Source: Tistrella mobilis
Lineage (GTDB): Bacteria; Pseudomonadota; Alphaproteobacteria; Tistrellales; Tistrellaceae
DNA length: 64,000 nucleotides
Direction: 5' to 3'
NCBI RefSeq assembly: GCF_039634785.1
Contig: NZ_JBBIAB010000004.1
Location: forward strand, 1 to 64,000
The notes under the pieces were generated by a model. The model was not told where the DNA came from, searched no databases, and saw only the letters and a program-made list of their open reading frames with translations. Below, one piece after another: positions 54,816 to 62,865 of the stretch. Made by a program: the position numbers and the translations under genes. The first letter of the stretch is position 1; each line of letters opens with the position of its first letter.

Positions 54816-55631
54816 ATGACCGACCAGACCCAGGCCGCCGACACCCCGGCGGTCACGCTTTCCCTCGACCGCGGCGTTGCCGTGCTGGAAATCCGCAACC
54901 CGGCCAAGCGCAATGCCGTCAGCTACGGCATGTGGGTGGCGATGGCAGAGCATCTGGCCGGGCTGCGCGACATGAAGCCGGGCGAGCTGCACGCCGTGGT
55001 CGTCCGCGGCCATGGCGAGCGCGCCTTCGTGTCGGGCGCCGATCTCAGCGAGTTCAACGAGGCCCGGTCGGGCACCGAGGGGCCGAAGCGGTACGATGCG
55101 GCGGTGGAAGCCGCCTCGGCGGCGCTGGAAGCGATGCCGGTGCCGACCATCGCGCTGATCCACGGCGCCTGCATCGGCGCCGGCATGGGTGTCGCGCTGG
55201 CCTGCGATCTGCGCTATGCCGACGAGCGCGCGACCTTCGGCATTCCGGCCGCCCGGCTCGGCATCGGCTATCATGAAACCGGCGTCCGCCGGCTGGTCGA
55301 TGCGATCGGCGCCGCCCCCGCCCGCGAATTGCTGATGACCGCAAAGCGCTACGACGCCGCCGCGGCAAAGGCGATGGGGCTGGTGAATGCCGTGCTGCCC
55401 GTCGACGCGCTCGACGGCCATGTCGAGGCGATCCTCGACACGCTGCGCGAAAACGCGCCGCTGTCGATCCGGGCGTCGAAATACTCGGTCCGCGCCGCCA
55501 CCCGCCCCGAGGACGCCGCCGCCGTCACCGCCGCCCGCATGGCGATCGCCGCCTGCAATGGCAGCGCCGACTATGCCGAGGGTCTGGCCGCGCTGACCGA
55601 GCGCCGCGCGCCCGCCTTCACCGGCAACTGA
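54816..55631 (+). CDS. Enoyl-CoA hydratase/isomerase family protein (crotonase 2)
   Basis: A 271-residue crotonase-fold protein similar to crotonase 1 in this cluster. ERAFVSGADLSEF and LIHGACIGAGMGVALACDLRY form the oxyanion hole. The E164-equivalent Glu is retained (ARELLMTAKR), while the first catalytic Glu is an Ala (PAARLG), as in the paralogue. The start at MTDQTQAAD has GGAAGG about 9 nt upstream. It is 58 nt after the GntR gene and 44 nt before the acyl-CoA ligase. Confidence 0.88.
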   Translation: MTDQTQAADTPAVTLSLDRGVAVLEIRNPAKRNAVSYGMWVAMAEHLAGLRDMKPGELHAVVVRGHGERAFVSGADLSEFNEARSGTEGPKRYDAAVEAASAALEAMPVPTIALIHGACIGAGMGVALACDLRYADERATFGIPAARLGIGYHETGVRRLVDAIGAAPARELLMTAKRYDAAAAKAMGLVNAVLPVDALDGHVEAILDTLRENAPLSIRASKYSVRAATRPEDAAAVTAARMAIAACNGSADYAEGLAALTERRAPAFTGN

Positions 55632-55675
55632 TACCCCCAGCCTTCACCCGCATCACCACCGGAAGCCCTCAGCCG

Positions 55676-57211
55676 ATGACCCCGACCCTGCACGCCCTGA
55701 TCGATGCGGGCCTTGCCCGCAGCCCCGACGCCATCGCCATCCGGACCGGCGATGGCGGCACGGTGACCGCGCGGGCGCTTGGGGTACGGGCGCAGGGCTT
55801 CGCCTCCGCCCTGGCCGCGGCCGGGGTGCAGCCCGGCGACCGGGTGGCGGTGCGGGTGGAGAAGAGCGTCGATGCCATCGCCCTCTTCCTCGGCACGCTG
55901 CGGGCGGGCGCGGTGTTCCTGCCGCTCAACACCGCCTACACCCCGGCCGAACTCGGCCCCCTGCTCGCGGATGCCGCCCCCCGGATCTTCGTCACCGACC
56001 CGGCGGCGGTCGATCAATGCCGCGCGGCAATCCCCGAGGGCGCCGCGCTTCGCACCCTCGGCACCCGGGGCGAGGGCGACCTCGCCGCCGCGGCCGATGC
56101 CGCCATCGCGGGCGGCGTGACGGCACCGGCACCCGATCTCGGGCCTGACGATCCGGCGGCCATGCTCTACACCTCGGGCACCACCGGCCGGCCCAAGGGC
56201 GCGCTGCTCAGCCACGACAACCTGCGCAGCAATGTCGAGACGCTCTGCACCGCCTGGGGCATGACCTCGTCCGACGTGCTGCTGCATGCCCTGCCGCTGT
56301 TTCATGCCCATGGCCTCTTCGTCGCCGCTGGCACCATCCTTGCCGCCGGCGGCAGCATGATCCTGCTGCCGCGCTTCGACGCGGAGACGGTCCGGGCCCG
56401 TCTGCCGGAAGCGACGGTGTTCATGGGCGTGCCCACCTTCTATGCCCGGCTGCTCGACCTGCCGGGTTTCGGGGCCGCCGACTGTCCGAAGCTCCGGCTC
56501 GCCACCGCCGGTTCCGCCCCGCTCGGCCCCGATCTGTTTCGCCGCTTCCAGACCGCGACCGGCCATGCCATCCTCGAACGCTATGGCGCGACCGAGATGA
56601 GCATCGTGGTGTCCAACCCGCTCGACGGCGAGCGCCGCCCGGGCAGCATCGGCTATCCCCTGCCCGGCATCGAGGCGCGAATCGCCGACGCCGGCGACAT
56701 GCCCCTGCCGGCCGGCGAGACCGGCGAGCTGCAGATCCGCGGGCCGGCGGTGTTCCGCGGCTATTGGCGCCGCCCCGAAGCGACCGCCGAGGCCTTCACC
56801 GCCGACGGCTTCTTCCGCACCGGTGATCTCGCCCGCGCCGACGCCGACGGCCGGCTGTCCATCGTCGGCCGGTCCAAAGACCTGATCATCACCGGTGGGT
56901 ACAATGTCTACCCCCGCGAAGTAGAAATCCTGCTCGACGACATGGAGGGGGTGGGCGAAAGCGCGGTGATCGGCCTGCCCCATGCCGATTTCGGCGAGGC
57001 GGTGACGGCGGTGGTGGAGCCGGCCCAGGGAGCCCCGCGGCCGGAAGAGGCCCGGATTCTGCCGGCCCTGCGCGCCGGCCTCGCCGCCTATAAGTGTCCG
57101 AAGCGGGTGCTGGTGGTCGACCGGCTGCCGCGCAACACCATGGGCAAGATCGAAAAGGCGCGACTGCGGAGCGAGCATGCCGGGCTTTACACTGCGGCGC
57201 AAAAAAAGTGA
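55676..57211 (+). CDS. Malonyl-CoA synthetase-like acyl-CoA ligase (MatB type)
   Basis: A 511-residue AMP-forming ligase of the MatB branch. ANL motifs are YTSGTTGRPKGALLSHDNL, RYGATEMSIVVSNPL, the TGDLARADADGRLSIVGRSK loop, GGYNVYPREVE and the C-terminal LPRNTMGKIEKARL with catalytic Lys. The GRSKDLIITGGYNV segment and the GERRPGSIGYPLPGI stretch are closest to what I recall for malonyl-CoA synthetases, so malonate or a short methylated dicarboxylate is a plausible substrate. With GntR, TRAP and MatB-like genes it resembles the matR/matB/matC type of system. However, matA (malonyl-CoA decarboxylase) is absent from the window, so the pathway assignment is tentative. Confidence 0.82.
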   Translation: MTPTLHALIDAGLARSPDAIAIRTGDGGTVTARALGVRAQGFASALAAAGVQPGDRVAVRVEKSVDAIALFLGTLRAGAVFLPLNTAYTPAELGPLLADAAPRIFVTDPAAVDQCRAAIPEGAALRTLGTRGEGDLAAAADAAIAGGVTAPAPDLGPDDPAAMLYTSGTTGRPKGALLSHDNLRSNVETLCTAWGMTSSDVLLHALPLFHAHGLFVAAGTILAAGGSMILLPRFDAETVRARLPEATVFMGVPTFYARLLDLPGFGAADCPKLRLATAGSAPLGPDLFRRFQTATGHAILERYGATEMSIVVSNPLDGERRPGSIGYPLPGIEARIADAGDMPLPAGETGELQIRGPAVFRGYWRRPEATAEAFTADGFFRTGDLARADADGRLSIVGRSKDLIITGGYNVYPREVEILLDDMEGVGESAVIGLPHADFGEAVTAVVEPAQGAPRPEEARILPALRAGLAAYKCPKRVLVVDRLPRNTMGKIEKARLRSEHAGLYTAAQKK

Positions 57212-57336
57212 TGTGTGGCGCATCCGGACAGTCCGATCCCGTGTAACATGATTGAGTCACGTCGCGCCGGCTTGGCCTTCCACCCGGAAACCGACTAAGT
57301 TGGCGCGGATGTGAGGCAATCAGCCGGGAGAGGTGC

Positions 57337-58530
57337 ATGCCGACAGGCGCCGGACCGCGTCGATCCGACGCTTCCGACATCACACAGACCAATTCGCCCG
57401 AGACCCGTTGGCCCGAGGCAAGCTGGACCGACGGCCCCCACGGGCGCAGGCTGGTGGTCCGCGGCGACTGGACGACCGCAAGGCTCGACCGGATCGAGCG
57501 GATCCGGCGGGGCAAGGAACCGCCGGCCGGCGAGATCGATATCGGCGACGTCACCGCCATGGACGCCAATGGCGGGCTGATGCTGCTGACCCTCGCCGGT
57601 GTCTCGGAAGCCCCTGAAGAAACCGACGGCAGGCTGGCAGTCGCCGGCGGCGACGACCGCCATCGCGACCTGCTGAAGACCTTGATGCCGGCGGCCTCGG
57701 TCGATTGCGGCACCCGCCGCCGTGCCGGCGGCTTCCTCGGCATGGTCGAAACCCTGGGCCGCGCCACGATCGGGGCGTTCAAGGAAGCGCGCGACCTGGT
57801 GGCCTTCATCGGCCTGGTGACCATCGCGCTGCTGCGCACCGTCTTCCAGCCAAGGCGGATGCGCTGGACGGCGCTGGTCAGCCATATCGAGCGTACCGGC
57901 CTCGATGCCATGCCGATCGTGGGCCTGCTGGGCTTTCTGATCGGCGTGGTGCTGGCCTATCAGGGTGCAGACCAGCTCCGCCAGTTCGGCGCCGAGATCT
58001 TCACCGTCAATCTGGTCGGCGTCGGCGTGCTGCGCGAAATGGGCATCCTGTTGACGGCGATCATCGTCGCCGGCCGCTCGGGTAGTGCCTTCACCGCCGA
58101 GATCGGCTCGATGACGCTGAATGAAGAGGTCGATGCGATCCGCACGCTGGGCCTCGACCCGGTCGACCTGCTGGTGATGCCGCGCATGCTGGCGCTGATG
58201 ATCACCCTGCCGCTGCTCACCTTCTTCGCCGACATGATGGGCATCTTCGGCGGCGCGGTGATGGCGCTGCTCGCCCTCGACATCTCGTTTTCGCAGTATT
58301 TCCGCCAGCTCGGCACGGCGATCACGCTGACCACCTTCCTGGTCGGCATGGTCAAGGCGCCGATCTTCGCGGCCATGATCGCGGTGATCGGATGCTTCCA
58401 GGGCCTCCGGGTCGGCCGCTCGGCGGCGGCCGTCGGCCGGGCGACCACCGCCTCGGTGGTCGAAGGCGTGTTCGTGGTGATCCTGCTCGACGCGCTGTTC
58501 TCGGTCCTTTTCTCGATCCTGGGGGTGTGA
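57337..58530 (+). CDS. mlaE: MlaE-family permease with N-terminal STAS domain
   Basis: A 397-residue protein. The C-terminal ~260 residues are the MlaE permease of the ABC phospholipid transporter, with five or six hydrophobic segments and the conserved LREMGILLTAIIVAGRSGSA loop. Residues about 30-110 form a STAS domain (GRRLVVRGDWTTARLDRIER), a fusion of MlaB-like regulation to the permease, which replaces the separate mlaB gene. MlaFEDB moves phospholipids between outer and inner membrane in Gram-negative bacteria. Start ATG has GGGAGAGG upstream. It heads the mla operon; mlaC is not in the window. Confidence 0.92.
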   Translation: MPTGAGPRRSDASDITQTNSPETRWPEASWTDGPHGRRLVVRGDWTTARLDRIERIRRGKEPPAGEIDIGDVTAMDANGGLMLLTLAGVSEAPEETDGRLAVAGGDDRHRDLLKTLMPAASVDCGTRRRAGGFLGMVETLGRATIGAFKEARDLVAFIGLVTIALLRTVFQPRRMRWTALVSHIERTGLDAMPIVGLLGFLIGVVLAYQGADQLRQFGAEIFTVNLVGVGVLREMGILLTAIIVAGRSGSAFTAEIGSMTLNEEVDAIRTLGLDPVDLLVMPRMLALMITLPLLTFFADMMGIFGGAVMALLALDISFSQYFRQLGTAITLTTFLVGMVKAPIFAAMIAVIGCFQGLRVGRSAAAVGRATTASVVEGVFVVILLDALFSVLFSILGV

Positions 58531-58534
58531 GGAC

Positions 58535-59386
58535 ATGACCGGTTCGACACGCAAGCCATCCGGGGAACCCATCGTTGAGGTCGACGGTCTGGTGACCCGC
58601 TTCGGCAGCACCGTCATCCACGATCATCTGAGCTTCACCGTCGATCGCGGCGAGATCATGGGCGTGGTCGGCGGCTCGGGCTCGGGCAAGTCGGTGATGC
58701 TGCGGACCATCCTGGGCCTGATCCATCCGGCCGAGGGCCGCATCCGCCTGCTGGGCGAAGAGATCACCGGCTCCGACGACGCCGCGCGCAGCCGCCGCCA
58801 GCGGCGCATGGGCATGCTGTTCCAGGACGGCGCGCTGTTCAGCCAGCTGACCATCGCGGAGAACGTCGCCATGCCGCTGATCGAACATGCCAATGTCCGG
58901 GCCGACACCGCGCACCGGCTCGCGATCGAGAAGCTGGTGCTCGTGGGCCTCAAGCCGGGGGATGGCGGCAAACTGCCCTCGGAACTTTCGGGCGGCATGC
59001 GCAAGCGCGCCGGCCTTGCCCGGGCGCTGGCGCTCGACCCCGAGCTTCTCCTGCTCGACGAGCCGACCGCCGGCCTCGATCCGATTTCGGCCGAGGGCTT
59101 CGACCAGCTGATCCTGGACCTCAACCATGCGCTGGGGGTGACCGTCATGCTGGTCACCCACGACCTCGACACCCTGCACGCCATCTGCGACCGGGTCGCA
59201 GCGCTCGTCGACAAGCAGATCCGCATCGCGCCGATCGACGAGCTTGCCCGCGACCCGCATCCATGGCTGCAATCCTATTTCGGCGGGCCGCGCGGCCGCG
59301 CCGCGCTCAGGGCGACGGAGATGCCGCGGGCCACCGCCGGCAATCCCCCGACCGATGCGCGGCCGGATGCGCCGCCGGCCCGTTGA
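58535..59386 (+). CDS. mlaF: MlaF-family ABC transporter ATPase
   Basis: A 283-residue ATPase. Walker A is VGGSGSGKSVMLRTILG, signature ELSGGMRKRAGLARAL, Walker B LLLLDEPTAGLDPISA, and the H-loop TVMLVTHDLDTL. It powers lipid movement by MlaE. It follows mlaE after 4 nt and precedes the MCE gene by 18 nt. The last 30 residues are Ala/Pro-rich and poorly conserved. Confidence 0.94.
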   Translation: MTGSTRKPSGEPIVEVDGLVTRFGSTVIHDHLSFTVDRGEIMGVVGGSGSGKSVMLRTILGLIHPAEGRIRLLGEEITGSDDAARSRRQRRMGMLFQDGALFSQLTIAENVAMPLIEHANVRADTAHRLAIEKLVLVGLKPGDGGKLPSELSGGMRKRAGLARALALDPELLLLDEPTAGLDPISAEGFDQLILDLNHALGVTVMLVTHDLDTLHAICDRVAALVDKQIRIAPIDELARDPHPWLQSYFGGPRGRAALRATEMPRATAGNPPTDARPDAPPAR

Positions 59387-59404
59387 ACACCGGGGACGAC
59401 ACCG

Positions 59405-60403
59405 ATGGAAACCCGTGCCAATCATCTGATCGTCGGCAGCTTCGTGCTGGTCCTGCTCATCGGCCTCGTGGGCTTCGTGCTCTGGGTGGCAGGCAGCCGC
59501 TCCGACCAGTCCTATACCCAGTACGACATCTTCTTCGCCCAGGCGATCACCGGCCTCAGGACCGGCGATCCGGTCAGCTATCGGGGCATTCCGGTGGGGC
59601 AGATCTCCTCGATCCGCATCGCGCCCCAGAACCCGGATTACATCCTGGTCACCGCCGACATCGCCGAGACCACGCCGATCGGTCCCAATACCGTGGCGAC
59701 CCTCGCCCTGCAGGGCATCACCGGCGGCGCCTATATCCTGCTCGACACCGATGATTCCGGTGCGCTCTCGGCCACCGGCGTGCGGGCCGAAAGCCCGAGC
59801 GGTCATCGGGTGATCCCGTCCAAGGCCTCGCGGATCGACCAGATCATCGCCGGCGCCCCCGATCTGATCTCGCGCGCCATCACCCTGCTCGATCAGGCCA
59901 ACGAGGTCTTCGGGCCCGAAAACCGGGCGATGATCACCGCCACCCTGTCGGATCTGAAGACGGTGAGCGGCGCGATCGCGCAGAACCCCGAACGGCTCGA
60001 CAAGGTCATGGCCGATGCCGAGGCGACGGTCACCGCCGCCCGCGCGGCTGCCGAGCGCTTCGACGGCATGATGACGAAGCTTGAAGGCACCGCCGGCAAT
60101 CTCGACAGTCAGCTGAGCCGGACGCTCACCGAGTTGCGGACCACCGTCGGCAATGTCGATCAGGGGGCAACACAGCTGCTCACCGAACTGCGCGGCACCA
60201 ACCGCAACCTCAACAGCCTGATCGACGAAAACCGCACGCCGATCAATGACTTTACGTCCAACGGCCTCTATGAACTGACGGCGCTGCTGGCCGAGGCCCG
60301 CAGCCTCGTCACCACCTTGAACAGCCTCGCCGTGCAGATCGAGCGCGACCCGCAGCGCTTCCTGCTCGGCGGCCAGCAACAGGGATACACCCCCGGTGAC
60401 TGA
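59405..60403 (+). CDS. mlaD: MlaD-family (MCE) lipid-binding protein
   Basis: A 332-residue periplasmic protein anchored by one N-terminal TM helix (about 9-31). The MCE domain (about 38-120: FAQAITGLRTGDPVSYRGIPVGQI) forms the hexameric ring that collects lipids. The rest is a long helical region (about 140-310) with heptad-like spacing, longer than the MlaD of E. coli (183 residues), so it may form a needle or tube as in other MCE proteins. Its last codons overlap the start of the next gene by 8 nt. Confidence 0.92.
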   Translation: METRANHLIVGSFVLVLLIGLVGFVLWVAGSRSDQSYTQYDIFFAQAITGLRTGDPVSYRGIPVGQISSIRIAPQNPDYILVTADIAETTPIGPNTVATLALQGITGGAYILLDTDDSGALSATGVRAESPSGHRVIPSKASRIDQIIAGAPDLISRAITLLDQANEVFGPENRAMITATLSDLKTVSGAIAQNPERLDKVMADAEATVTAARAAAERFDGMMTKLEGTAGNLDSQLSRTLTELRTTVGNVDQGATQLLTELRGTNRNLNSLIDENRTPINDFTSNGLYELTALLAEARSLVTTLNSLAVQIERDPQRFLLGGQQQGYTPGD

Positions 60404-61067
60404 CGCGACCGCACCCCAGATCAACCGTCGCGCCGTGTTGCGGACCGGCATGCTCGCCGCCACCGCGGCGCTCGTCCTCTCCGCCTGCTCGCCGGGCTCG
60501 CTGCTGCTCGGCGATCCGCCGCAGCTCTATCGTCTGACGGCGCCCGAACAGATCCCGGGGGTGGCGACCGGCGGCCCGGACTGGCAGCTGTCGGTCGAAC
60601 GGCCCACGGCCTCCGCCGCCCTCGACACCTCGCGGGTGGTGTTGCAGCGCGGACGGTCCGAGATCGGCTATTTCGCCAAGGCCAACTGGACGGACCGCAC
60701 CACCGGCATGATGCAGTCCCTGATGGTCGATGCCTTCCTGAATGCCCGCTCGCATGTCTCGGTGGCGCCGGCCTCGGTCGGGCTCAGGCCCGATTTCACG
60801 CTCCAGTCGGAACTGCTGAACTATCAGGCGCAGTACCCGGCCGAAGGCGCGGGCGCACCGGTGATCCGGCTGGAGGTCAATACCCGGCTGGTCACCATGC
60901 CCGACCGGCGGATCGTGGCCCAGAAGCGGTTCGAGATCCGCCAGCCGGCCGTGACCGACGGCGTGCAGCCGGTGATCAACGCCTTCGACGCCGCGACGGA
61001 CCGGTTCCTGCAGGAGCTGGTGGTCTGGGCGATCGATGCCGGCACGGCGGCCCTGCCGCCACGCTGA
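60396..61067 (+). CDS. ABC-type transport auxiliary lipoprotein (PqiC/LptO-like)
   Basis: A 223-residue lipoprotein of the ABC_trans_aux family. The N-terminus ends in LVLSACSPGS with the lipobox Cys at about residue 31. It follows with QLYRLTAPEQI and the QRGRSEIGYFAKANWTDR segment typical of PqiC/Ttg2-associated proteins. In Alphaproteobacteria this lipoprotein is often encoded with MlaEFD in place of mlaC. It is probably at the outer membrane and receives lipids from the MCE ring. GTG start overlaps mlaD by 8 nt. Confidence 0.88.
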   Translation: MTDATAPQINRRAVLRTGMLAATAALVLSACSPGSLLLGDPPQLYRLTAPEQIPGVATGGPDWQLSVERPTASAALDTSRVVLQRGRSEIGYFAKANWTDRTTGMMQSLMVDAFLNARSHVSVAPASVGLRPDFTLQSELLNYQAQYPAEGAGAPVIRLEVNTRLVTMPDRRIVAQKRFEIRQPAVTDGVQPVINAFDAATDRFLQELVVWAIDAGTAALPPR

Positions 61068-61105
61068 ACGATGCCGATGATGTAGCCTGTGATGGGGAGG
61101 TGGCG

Positions 61106-61900
61106 ATGAGCGGCATGATCCAGGGCCTGGTTCCGACGCTCGCCGCTGCCGCGGGTGGCTGGGGCCTTGCCCGCTATGCCATCGCCGCCGCCATCGCCCG
61201 CAATGAAGGCCGCGCCGGCCCCGTCAGATCGCGCGTCGATCATCTCCGCCGCCTGATCACCCGCGGCCGCCGCGCCACCACGGCCGAAGAGGATGCCGAG
61301 GCCTGGCGGCATCAGCGGAACCGGCAGGATGCAGGGGCGATCGCACCCGAGGCAGACGGCTTCGGCTGGACGCCGCCGGCTGCCCCCGGCCGTGCCGCCC
61401 TGGGCGCCGGGCTGCTCGCCGCCCTGGCGGTTCTGGTCGGCCTGCTGATCGGATCTCCCGCACCGCCTGCACAGGTCGCGATCCTTGCCGCCGGCTGTGC
61501 TGCGCTCGGCGCGGCCGATCTGCTCCAGGGCCGCCTGCCCGATCCGCTGACCTGGGGGCTGCTGATCCTGGGCCTGCTCGCCTCTCCCGATGATGCCGCA
61601 CTGGGCGAGCGCGCGCTTGCCGCAGCCGCGGGCTTCGGCGGCATGTGGCTGGTCGCCATGGCCTATCGCCTGGGGCGCGGGCGCGACGGCATCGGCATGG
61701 GGGATGTGAAACTGGCGGCCGCCGGCGGCGCCTGGCTGGGCGCGGCGCTGCCCTGGGGGCTGGCGCTGGGGGCCGCACTCACCGTCGCCCTGGCGGGGCT
61801 GCTCGCGGTCAAGGTCTCGGCCGACCGCCGCCTGCCTTTCGGCCCGGGGCTTGCGGCCGGGATGGTGATCCTGTTTCTGGCGGCCCCCGCCCTCGGGTGA
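61106..61900 (+). CDS. A24-family prepilin peptidase-like protein
   Basis: A 264-residue polytopic membrane protein. The aspartates of type IV prepilin/preflagellin peptidases are visible as D138 (GAADLLQGRLPDPLTW) and D200 in the GxGD motif (GIGMGDVKLAAAGGAWLG). About seven hydrophobic segments, with a hydrophilic stretch of ~60 residues (Arg-rich, about 35-90) after the first TM. No pilin genes are nearby. It may process pilin-like signals encoded elsewhere or be a CpaA/TadV-type protein. The start ATG has GGGGAGG 5 nt upstream. Confidence 0.82.
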   Translation: MSGMIQGLVPTLAAAAGGWGLARYAIAAAIARNEGRAGPVRSRVDHLRRLITRGRRATTAEEDAEAWRHQRNRQDAGAIAPEADGFGWTPPAAPGRAALGAGLLAALAVLVGLLIGSPAPPAQVAILAAGCAALGAADLLQGRLPDPLTWGLLILGLLASPDDAALGERALAAAAGFGGMWLVAMAYRLGRGRDGIGMGDVKLAAAGGAWLGAALPWGLALGAALTVALAGLLAVKVSADRRLPFGPGLAAGMVILFLAAPALG

Positions 61901-61909
61901 GCCGACCGC

Positions 61910-62647
61910 TCAGCCGGCCGCGAGCTTCGGGACCAGCCCGGTCACGTCCTCAAGCCGGTCCAGCACCAGATCGGCGGCCGCGGCAACCGTGGGGTCGATG
62001 CGCGCCCCGCCCTTCACCACCACGGCAAGTCCCGCGCCACCCGCCCGCGCCAGGGCGACGTCGTGCAGGCTGTCGCCCACCACGGCCACAACCGAAGCCG
62101 GCCGGCCGATCGTGGCGGCAAAGGCGGTCAGCATGCCCGGCCCGGGCTTGGCGCCATGGCCGCTGTCATAGCCGGCGACGAAATCCAGATGGGCGTGCAG
62201 CCCGCACTGGGCGACCAGGGCCTCGGCCCCTGCGGCGCTGTCATTGGTGGCGATGCCGAGCCGCAGGCCGCCGGCGCGCAATGCGCCGAACAGTGCCGGC
62301 AGATCGCAGACCGGCTGGGCCGCGCCGGCGCCGAAGCTTACGAACATGCGGTCGATCTCTCGCGACAGCCGCAGCGCATCGGGCTGGCCGGGCAGGAAGG
62401 GCGACCAGGCCCGCGCCAGGCTGATGCTGTCGCCCATGGCAAACAGGGATCCGGGCAGCACCCGGTCGGTTTCGGGGTCGTGGCCGGCCGCTTCAAGCAG
62501 GCGATGAGCCAGACGGAGATCGCCCCGCGCCAGACGCTCGGCGACCCGGCGATTGACAGGGCCCCAGCTGGCATCGAAATCGACCAGCGTGCCGTCCTTG
62601 TCGAACAGGATCGCCTCGATCCTGGGCCGTTCCGCCCCGATGGTCAT
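61910..62647 (-). CDS. HAD-family phosphatase (phosphoglycolate phosphatase-like)
   Basis: A 245-residue haloacid dehalogenase-like phosphatase. Motif I is AILFDKDGTLVDFD with nucleophile Asp, motif II the Thr in LGIATNDSAAG, motif III the Lys in HGAKPGPGML and motif IV VVGDSLHDVALARA. A helical cap lies between motifs I and II. Substrates of similar enzymes include 2-phosphoglycolate and small sugar phosphates. ATG start with GGGAGAGGGC upstream. Divergent from the MFS transporter gene across 218 nt. Confidence 0.9.
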   Translation of the reverse strand: MTIGAERPRIEAILFDKDGTLVDFDASWGPVNRRVAERLARGDLRLAHRLLEAAGHDPETDRVLPGSLFAMGDSISLARAWSPFLPGQPDALRLSREIDRMFVSFGAGAAQPVCDLPALFGALRAGGLRLGIATNDSAAGAEALVAQCGLHAHLDFVAGYDSGHGAKPGPGMLTAFAATIGRPASVVAVVGDSLHDVALARAGGAGLAVVVKGGARIDPTVAAAADLVLDRLEDVTGLVPKLAAG

Positions 62648-62865
62648 GGCAGCTGCCCTCTCCCCCCTGGTTCCCGTCCTGGTTCCCGTCCTGACGCCGG
62701 ACCATGCCCGAGCCGGGCGGCGGGATCAAGCCTGCGTCCTGCGCATGGCTGCGGGCCGCCCCCGTCACCGGGCTTGCGATCCCCGCCATGGCCGGCCCAC
62801 AATCCCGGGGCATACCTGCCCGGGCGTGACCGTCCGGCACCAACCGCTCCCGGACCCACGCCCCC

